Below, piece by piece: positions 58,559-64,000 of a stretch of DNA of 64,000 bases. The notes beneath the pieces are model-generated. The model had not been told where the DNA came from. It was given only the letters and a program-made list of their open reading frames with translations, and did no database searches. The translations under genes were made by a program, and so were the position numbers. Origin of the DNA: Synechococcus elongatus PCC 11801 (lineage in GTDB: Bacteria; Cyanobacteriota; Cyanobacteriia; Synechococcales; Synechococcaceae); contig NZ_CP030139.2 of NCBI RefSeq assembly GCF_003846445.2, forward strand, positions 2,469,501 through 2,533,500, read 5' to 3'. How positions within the stretch are numbered: the stretch's first letter is position 1; each line of letters opens with the position of its first letter.

Positions 58559-59194
58559 ATGCCCTATCCGAGCGCCCAAAATAAGCATCCGTTACCTGGC
58601 TTTCCTCAAGTCTGCTTTATTCAAAATACGGTTCAGAACCCCAACATCATCATTGGGGACTACACCTATTACGATGATCCTGAAGATTCTGAGAACTTCG
58701 AGCGTAATGTTCTCTATCACTTTCCGTTTGTGGGTGACAAGCTGATCATTGGTAAGTTTTGCGCGATCGCCCGTGGCGTTCAATTCATCATGAATGGCGC
58801 TGCTCACAAAATGTCAGGCTTCTCGACCTACCCCTTTGAAATTTTTGGGCCGAGTTGGGATCGAGTCATGCCGCAGCCCGGTGACTATCCCTACAAGGGC
58901 GATACGGTGGTTGGTCATGATGTTTGGATTGGCTACGAAGCCCTGATTATGCCGGGTGTTCAGATTGGTCACGGTGCGATTATTGGGGCGCGATCAGTCG
59001 TGACTAAAGATGTTCCGCCCTATGCGGTTGTTGGGGGGAATCCTGCTCAAGTTTTAAAAATGCGCTTCCCAGATTCTGTGATTGAAACATTACTGGCGAT
59101 CGCTTGGTGGGATTGGCCAATTGAGAAAATTACAGAGAATTTAGAAGCAATCGTTGGCGCAGATTTAGAAGTCCTTAAAAATATCAGTAGTTGA
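58559..59194 (+). CDS. Hexapeptide-repeat acetyltransferase (Xat/CatB-like)
   Basis: About 211 residues with a left-handed beta-helix. Family blocks: IGDYTYYDDPE, VLYHFPFVGDKLIIGKFC, GFSTYPFEIFG and TVVGHDVWIGYEALIMPGV, the catalytic-His region being NGAAHKMSGF. Such xenobiotic acetyltransferases include chloramphenicol and streptogramin acetyltransferases, but chromosomal members usually have unknown acceptors. The frame is open from TTG 58535; ATG 58559 is preferred. Confidence 0.9.
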   Translation: MPYPSAQNKHPLPGFPQVCFIQNTVQNPNIIIGDYTYYDDPEDSENFERNVLYHFPFVGDKLIIGKFCAIARGVQFIMNGAAHKMSGFSTYPFEIFGPSWDRVMPQPGDYPYKGDTVVGHDVWIGYEALIMPGVQIGHGAIIGARSVVTKDVPPYAVVGGNPAQVLKMRFPDSVIETLLAIAWWDWPIEKITENLEAIVGADLEVLKNISS

Positions 59195-59204
59195 ATCGAA
59201 AGAT

Positions 59205-59522
59205 TTGTGTCTATCAGTCAGTCCTGTGATTGATTTTGATCATCCTTCAATTCAGGCTTTAGCTACAGAACTGCAAGCTGATCAATCTTCTATAACTGCG
59301 ATCGCTCAGGCCTGTTTTGAATGGGTGCGCGATCAGATTCGCCATAGCTCAGACTCTCAACTCAATCCTGTAACCTGTCGTGCTTCAGAGGTGCTGGAGT
59401 ACTGAACGGGCTACTGCTACGCCAAAAGTCACCTGTTAGTTGCGTTGTTGCGGGCTTGTTCAATTCCAGCAGGATTTTGCTACCAGCGTCTGAGCTTTGA
59501 TGTAGCGAACGATCGCCGTTAG
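59205..59522 (+). pseudogene. Broken transglutaminase-like protein gene
   Basis: The frame from 59205 (possibly GTG 59226, MIDFDHPSIQALATEL) reads IAQACFEWVRDQIRH and NPVTCRASEVLEY, then a TGA at 59403-59405. The same frame continues with TGYCYAKSHLLVALLRA, CSIPAGFCYQRLSFD and stops at TAG 59520-59522. Cys in TGYCYAKS is the catalytic nucleophile of the transglutaminase-like family. The rest, with the catalytic His and Asp, is missing because cbiT follows immediately. A nonsense change and loss of the 3' half make this a pseudogene. Confidence 0.75.
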
Positions 59523-59525
59523 TGG

Positions 59526-60140
59526 CTATTCGAGTTTTTCGCCGCTGAGGATGAAGATCGGATCGACCGCAGCGAGTACTTGGCTGCGTCCTCGGCGCTC
59601 GAGTCGATTAACAGCGGCTTGAACTACTTCAATGTTGCGAGCGGGAAGCTGGGCCAGCGTTTCGGAAACGGTATATAGCCCCTCCAAGCTGGCAGTCGTG
59701 ACTACGAGGCGACCTTGGGGCTGCAAACGCTGCCAGACGCTACTGATCACAGCAGCGATCGGTCGGCCACCTTCAATCACGGCGCGATCAGGAGAGTGGG
59801 CGATCGCCTCTAAACAATCGGGTGCGTTGCCCATCACCACATCGACATTAGTCACGGCGAACTGCTGGCAGTTGCGCTGAATCAGGGCGCAGACTTCCTC
59901 ATCCCGCTCGATCGCCACCACTTTGCCTTGCGGGCAGAGTAAACCGGCTTCAACCGGAATCGTCCCCGTCCCCGCCCCAACATCCCAGAGACAGGAGGTG
60001 GCTTCAAGCCGGAGTTGTGCCAAAATCAGCAGCCGCACTTCCCGTTTGGTGAGAGGAATGCCGGGCAGTTGGGCAAACCAGTCGTCGGGGATGCCAGCCG
60101 TGCTGTAGGGCCAGGAACGATCAGGAGGGGCAAGAGGCAT
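59526..60140 (-). CDS. cbiT: Precorrin-6Y/cobalt-precorrin-7 C15-methyltransferase (decarboxylating) CbiT
   Basis: Corrinoid biosynthesis enzyme that methylates C15 and decarboxylates. It is 204 residues: N-terminal block GIPDDWFAQLPGIPLTKREV typical of CbiT, SAM motif LWDVGAGTGTIPVEAG, and AVIEGGRP. In many bacteria CbiT is fused to CbiE; here it is a stand-alone protein. Its start overlaps the end of the Orn/Lys/Arg decarboxylase gene by 20 nt. No cobalamin riboswitch is visible nearby. Confidence 0.93.
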   Translation of the reverse strand: MPLAPPDRSWPYSTAGIPDDWFAQLPGIPLTKREVRLLILAQLRLEATSCLWDVGAGTGTIPVEAGLLCPQGKVVAIERDEEVCALIQRNCQQFAVTNVDVVMGNAPDCLEAIAHSPDRAVIEGGRPIAAVISSVWQRLQPQGRLVVTTASLEGLYTVSETLAQLPARNIEVVQAAVNRLERRGRSQVLAAVDPIFILSGEKLE

Positions 60141-61602
60141 GAAGCGTGTCGGAGTCCTGCACGATGCGCAGCGTGGTCAATTCAGGGTCAGCGCAGCCGC
60201 TGAGAATACCGCCGGTCGCCTGCACCTGTCGCAGATAGTCTACTGCGCTCTTGGAAATCCGCTCGCCGGGCAGCAGGACGGGAATGCCGGGTGGATAGGG
60301 GCAAATACACTCCGCCGCGATCGCTCCGATCGCTTGCTCAAGGCTGACGGTTTGATGGCGAGCAAACCATGCTTGCCGTGGACTGAGGACAATTTCTGGC
60401 TCCAGCCAAGCGGGCAGGCGCGGTGGTAATTCCTCGTGATGTTCCTGTGACAAGAGGCGATCGCAGGCTGTGACGAGGCGATCGATATCTGCCGCTTGGT
60501 TACCCAAGCTGAGATGGAAAACCAGATTGTGAAGGCTGGGCAGCTCCGCTGTGACTTGCCATTGTTCATGCAAATATTCATCGGCACTGAAGCCGCTCCA
60601 ACCACAGGCTTGGAAATTGATCACGAGCCGCGTTGGGTCCCACTCGAGGAATCCGGGGCGATCACTGATCGCGATCGCGGGCAATCGCAGGCCTGGCAGT
60701 GCAGCGAGTTGCTGGTGTGCTTGACGAGCAAGAATGATCGGCGTTTGCAGGAGCTCCGGCGCGGAAAGACGCATTTGCTCTGTAGCGGCTTCCAAAGAGG
60801 CCAGCAACAGATAACTGGGGCTACTGCTTTGCACCAACGCTAAGGATTGGCTGAGTCGTTCAGGATCAATCCGATCGCCCTTAAGGTGCAGCATCGCTGC
60901 TTGGGTCAGGGCTCCCAGCAGCTTGTGGGTTGATTGGACGACGAGATCGGCTCCCTCGCTCAGGGGCGAGGCTGGCAAGTCAGGATGAAAGCCTAAATGC
61001 GCGCCGTGGGCGGCATCCACAATCAACGGGACGCCATGGCGATGAGCGATCGCTGCGATCGTAGCCACATCGGCACAGACGCCTTCGTAGGTGGGCGAGA
61101 CAAGGACGATAGCTTTGATCTGGGCATCTTGGGCTAATGCTATGGCCACCTGCTCAGGAGTTGGCACCCCAATCAGGTCAAAGTCAGCTGCTTCTGGTGG
61201 CGTGATCCAAACCGGCATCGCGCCGCTCAAAATACAGCCGCTCAGCAGTGATCGATGGGCATTGCGAGGCAGTAGCAAGCGATCGCCGGGACTGCAGATG
61301 GTCAGAATCGCAGCTAACAGTCCGCCAGTAGAGCCATTGACCAAAAACCAACTGCGATCGGCACCGAAGACTTCAGCGGCTTGGGCTTGACTCTCCGCTA
61401 AAACCCCGCTGGCGGCGTAGAGGTTATCCAATTCCGGCAACTCAGGCAGATCGGCGCGAAAGACTGCTGATCCCCATGCCTGCCGAAGATGCGGCGCGAT
61501 CGCTCGTCCCAGCTTGTGTCCGGGGGTATGAAAGGGCGCACGGGCTTGCTCAGCACTGGCCAAAAGTTGATCAAAGAGCGGTGTCGGCATGCGGCGTGAC
61601 AA
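60121..61602 (-). CDS. Orn/Lys/Arg decarboxylase family PLP enzyme
   Basis: A 493-residue fold-type I PLP decarboxylase. The N-terminal HTPGHKLG motif is typical of the family; the PLP region includes DAAHGAHLGFHPDLP and the lysine in QSTHKLLGALTQAAML. C-terminal PYPPGIPVLLPGERI is the standard closing block. Arginine decarboxylase activity (agmatine for polyamines) is one possibility, but the length and sequence do not decide between Arg, Lys and Orn. cbiT overlaps its 3' end. It diverges from the UbiB-type kinase gene. Confidence 0.87.
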   Translation of the reverse strand: MSRRMPTPLFDQLLASAEQARAPFHTPGHKLGRAIAPHLRQAWGSAVFRADLPELPELDNLYAASGVLAESQAQAAEVFGADRSWFLVNGSTGGLLAAILTICSPGDRLLLPRNAHRSLLSGCILSGAMPVWITPPEAADFDLIGVPTPEQVAIALAQDAQIKAIVLVSPTYEGVCADVATIAAIAHRHGVPLIVDAAHGAHLGFHPDLPASPLSEGADLVVQSTHKLLGALTQAAMLHLKGDRIDPERLSQSLALVQSSSPSYLLLASLEAATEQMRLSAPELLQTPIILARQAHQQLAALPGLRLPAIAISDRPGFLEWDPTRLVINFQACGWSGFSADEYLHEQWQVTAELPSLHNLVFHLSLGNQAADIDRLVTACDRLLSQEHHEELPPRLPAWLEPEIVLSPRQAWFARHQTVSLEQAIGAIAAECICPYPPGIPVLLPGERISKSAVDYLRQVQATGGILSGCADPELTTLRIVQDSDTLHASCPS

Positions 61603-61693
61603 TGTGTCGTTTTCTATACTGTTGTTACGAACCTCTGACGATCCGCGCTACGGTCAGGGGCCAGTGCGCTCCTCCGGTTTTTGGTTGCCGCCT

Positions 61694-63409
61694 GTGAGTT
61701 TTCCCCTTGCTGACTCCGATCGCTACGATGCTGCGGCGATCGCCCGCTACTACCGTCTTCGTCCTTGGTTGGCAATCGCACGGCTGACGGTCATCTTCTG
61801 GAATTTTCTGGGATTTGCGTGGCGACTTTTTTGGGATCAACGACAACAGGCTGGGGATGCCCATCTGCCAGAACGAGCGGCAGAACTGCGACAAATTCTG
61901 ACGAAACTGGGGCCAACTTTCATCAAAGCGGGTCAAGCCCTTTCAACGCGACCCGATCTGGTGCGGGTTGATTTCCTCGATGAACTAACCAAGCTACAAG
62001 ACCAGCTGCCTCCGTTTCCCAATGATCAAGCCTTCAAAATCATGGCGGAGGAACTGGGGCGCCCAGTCAGTCAGTGTTTTGAGGAACTCTCGCCGGAGCC
62101 GATCGCAGCCGCCAGTTTAGGTCAGGTCTACAAAGGAAAACTCTTCAGCGGCGAAACGGTTGCCGTCAAAGTGCAGCGGCCGAATCTACTGCCGACGTTG
62201 ACCCTCGACCTCTATCTCATTCGCTGGGGAGCCACTTGGTTTGGCTCGTTGCTCCCGCTCAATCTTGGCCATGATTTGACCCTGATTGTCGACGAGTTTG
62301 GCTGCAAGCTCTTTGAAGAAATCGACTACGAAAATGAAGGGCGAAATGCGGAACGCTTTGCTGAGAACTTCCGCGATTGTCCCTATGTCAAAGCGCCAAA
62401 AATTTACTGGGCATTTAGCAGCCGTCATGTCCTGACTCTGGAATGGATCGATGGTGTCAAATTGACAGCAGCGACTGAACTCGATCAGTTGGGTATCGAT
62501 GCAGATGCAGTCGTTAAAACGGGTGTCATTTCCGGTCTGCAGCAGCTGTTAGAGTTTGGTTTCTTCCACGCTGATCCCCATCCGGGCAACCTGTTTGCCC
62601 TGCCGTCAGAACCACGCCCTGATGGTCTGGGCTGCATGGCTTATATCGACTTTGGGATGATGGATCAGCTGGATCAGCTGACTAAAGAAACCTTAGTCGA
62701 TGCGGTCGTTCACCTGATCAATCGTGATTATGTCGAGCTAGCGCAAGACTTTATTACCCTTGGCTTCCTGACACCCGATAGCGATCTCACACCGATTATT
62801 CCGGCGCTGGAATCGGTGCTGGGCGACATCATGGGCGAGAAAGTTCGCGACTTCAACTTCAAGACGATTACCGATCGTTTCTCGGAGTTGATGTATGACT
62901 ATCCCTTCCGTGTTCCTGCTAAGTTTGCGCTGATTATTCGATCGCTCGTCACCCAAGAAGGTTTAGCGCTGAGCGTGAATCCTGACTTCCGTATTGTTGA
63001 TGTCGCCTATCCCTACATTGCCAAGCGTCTGTTGCAGGGTGAATCCCCTCAACTGCGGCGGCGTCTGCTAGAAGTCCTGGTCAAGGATGGAAAATTCCGC
63101 TGGAGTCGTCTCGAAAATCTGATCGCGATCGCCCAGAATGATGGCGGTTTTGATTTGCTGCCCACGGCTCAAATGGGTCTGCAATATCTGTTCTCAGAAG
63201 AAGGGGCTTACCTGCGCAATCAATTGCTGTTGGCTCTGACTGAGAATGAGCGTCTACAAACGGAACCCCTGCAGCGGCTGTGGGAATTGCTGCGGCCGGA
63301 ACTGGAACCCGCCCGAGTGGCAGGCCATGCCTTCAATGCCTTTGTGGCTTTCTCCCGCGATCGCGCTGCAGCCTTCTTCCCTGCGCTGGCTCTCGAATCC
63401 AATCGCTGA
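61694..63409 (+). CDS. ABC1/AarF/UbiB-family atypical kinase
   Basis: About 571 residues, an atypical kinase of the ABC1K group, many of which act in quinone or lipid metabolism in thylakoids. Motifs: KxGQ (FIKAGQALSTRPDL), the Ala-rich nucleotide loop IAAASLGQVYKG, Lys in VAVKVQRP, ExD region EEIDYENEG, HADPHPGNLF and DFGMMDQL. A hydrophobic N-terminal segment (FWNFLGFAWRLFW) occurs, but no clear C-terminal transmembrane pair as in proteobacterial UbiB. The start is uncertain: GTG 61694 is given, with GTG 61664 and a longer frame to 61589 possible. Confidence 0.9.
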   Translation: MSFPLADSDRYDAAAIARYYRLRPWLAIARLTVIFWNFLGFAWRLFWDQRQQAGDAHLPERAAELRQILTKLGPTFIKAGQALSTRPDLVRVDFLDELTKLQDQLPPFPNDQAFKIMAEELGRPVSQCFEELSPEPIAAASLGQVYKGKLFSGETVAVKVQRPNLLPTLTLDLYLIRWGATWFGSLLPLNLGHDLTLIVDEFGCKLFEEIDYENEGRNAERFAENFRDCPYVKAPKIYWAFSSRHVLTLEWIDGVKLTAATELDQLGIDADAVVKTGVISGLQQLLEFGFFHADPHPGNLFALPSEPRPDGLGCMAYIDFGMMDQLDQLTKETLVDAVVHLINRDYVELAQDFITLGFLTPDSDLTPIIPALESVLGDIMGEKVRDFNFKTITDRFSELMYDYPFRVPAKFALIIRSLVTQEGLALSVNPDFRIVDVAYPYIAKRLLQGESPQLRRRLLEVLVKDGKFRWSRLENLIAIAQNDGGFDLLPTAQMGLQYLFSEEGAYLRNQLLLALTENERLQTEPLQRLWELLRPELEPARVAGHAFNAFVAFSRDRAAAFFPALALESNR

Positions 63410-63460
63410 GTGATTTAGTTGGGCGATCGCCGTCCCTAAGCGTGTTCGAGGAGCTGGCAG

Positions 63461-63790
63461 ATGACTGAGCCAAAACGCTTTCACCTCGCGATCGCTGTGG
63501 CTGATGTCGCTGCTTCAGTGGCGGATTATTCGCAGCGACTGGGGCAAGAACCCGAAGTTGTGATCGCCGGAGCCTATGCACTCTGGCGCACGCCGCAGCT
63601 CAACTTTTCGATTCGCCAGACGGAACCAAAGCAAGCGGGTCAACTCCGCCATCTAGGCTGGGAAGATCCGCAAGCAGAAGCATTTAAATGCGATCGCGAC
63701 TGCAACGGCATCCTCTGGGAGCGATTCACCGTTGCTCAGCAAGCGACTGCAATCCTTGAGCTTTGGCCGGATACACAGTACCAGCCGTAG
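63461..63790 (+). CDS. VOC-superfamily (glyoxalase-like) protein
   Basis: A 109-residue single betaalphabetabetabeta module pair: FHLAIAVADVAASVADYSQRL, PQLNFSIRQTEP, HLGWEDPQAEAF and ILWERFT. Metal-ligand candidates are the His near residue 8 and the Glu near the C-terminus. A lyase, dioxygenase or binding role cannot be told apart. It converges on the gene at the right edge, the two stops being 2 nt apart. Confidence 0.8.
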   Translation: MTEPKRFHLAIAVADVAASVADYSQRLGQEPEVVIAGAYALWRTPQLNFSIRQTEPKQAGQLRHLGWEDPQAEAFKCDRDCNGILWERFTVAQQATAILELWPDTQYQP

Positions 63791-63792
63791 CT

Positions 63793-64000
63793 CTAGCCTT
63801 GTTGGTAGACGTCTTCGAAGGTTTCGGGATTCGCTGCAACTTGCTGTTGAGCCTTCGCTTTGGCTTTGGCAGCACTACGGCGCAGAGCTTGCAAACGGTT
63901 TTCGTAGAAGCTGCGCTGTTTTTTCTTGGGTGTTTGCTCAATCAGCGTTTTGATAGCGCTTCCCAAGCTCTTGTAGGCGTTGGGCAAGCTGTAGCCAAAC
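63793..64000 (-). CDS. C-terminal part of an unidentified protein, cut by the window edge
   Basis: The minus-strand frame is open through the right edge (…Phe-Gly-Tyr-Ser-Leu-Pro-Asn), so the TTG at 63987 need not be a start. The visible 69 residues end in LQALRRSAAKAKAKAQQQV and PETFEDVYQQG, helical and Lys/Ala-rich, suggesting a coiled coil or nucleic-acid-binding tail. I do not recognise the family. Confidence 0.7.
   Translation of the reverse strand, partial: FGYSLPNAYKSLGSAIKTLIEQTPKKKQRSFYENRLQALRRSAAKAKAKAQQQVAANPETFEDVYQQG

Overview
The window is chromosomal DNA of a unicellular freshwater cyanobacterium of the Synechococcus elongatus type (PCC 7942/6301 lineage or a close sister). 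The evidence is the high density of the HIP1 octamer GCGATCGC, a run of photosystem genes (psbD-psbC, psbB-psbT, psbM, ycf4), and gene order from cikA to psbM that matches what I recall for S. elongatus. The CikA protein differs at scattered residues from the PCC 7942 sequence as I remember it, so a related strain is more likely than PCC 7942 itself. No rRNA, CRISPR array, prophage or insertion sequence was seen. One tRNA (Val-UAC) is present. Both window edges cut genes: cikA on the left and an unidentified minus-strand gene on the right.

Layout. 1-11.6 kb: clock kinase cikA (5' cut), hemL, an L,D-transpeptidase, the principal sigma factor rpoD, a GNAT acetyltransferase, priA, and a minus-strand ycf4 / cyclophilin lipoprotein / cruP operon. 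11.8-17.9 kb: the overlapping psbD-psbC pair, small DUF proteins, a DinG-like protein with degenerate helicase motifs, and tyrA. 17.9-25.4 kb: a membrane-signalling block with a coiled/TPR-like membrane protein, a FecR-domain protein, a CHASE2 class III adenylate cyclase, a cyclic-nucleotide-binding MscS channel and a convergent protein with the architecture of a pentameric ligand-gated ion channel. 25.7-42 kb: creatininase family, J-domain protein, small photosynthetic-type membrane peptide, MPG glycosylase, pyrB, group 2 sigma factor with mutY, hemF, a CCB1-like factor, the clock gene pex, an RNase D-like exonuclease, tRNA-Val, the cold-type RNA-binding protein rbp1, a sterol desaturase-family protein, ispD, a GT9 glycosyltransferase, a K+ channel and fabG. 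42-52 kb: an orphan groEL, cofH, a DUF3352 protein, ArsR, CPBP protease, clpS, a HAD hydrolase, rpsA and nrdR. 52-64 kb: psbT-psbB, a ferredoxin-like protein, psbM, a tandem USP protein, a thioesterase / SAM hydrolase pair, dprA, an acetyltransferase, a decayed transglutaminase gene, cbiT, an Orn/Lys/Arg decarboxylase, an ABC1/UbiB kinase and a VOC protein.

How the genes fit together. Most of the window is housekeeping for oxygenic photosynthesis: tetrapyrrole supply (hemL, hemF), PSII core subunits, PSI assembly (ycf4), carotenoid control (cruP), and cytochrome b6 haem attachment (CCB1-like). Two circadian-clock genes, cikA and pex, lie about 34 kb apart. The strongest candidate for a little-described system is the FecR / CHASE2-cyclase / cNMP-gated MscS / pLGIC-like block at 19.6-25.4 kb. 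The cyclase carries the Lys/Thr substrate pair of bicarbonate-responsive class IIIb enzymes, and its product is a plausible ligand for the channel encoded 2 nt downstream.
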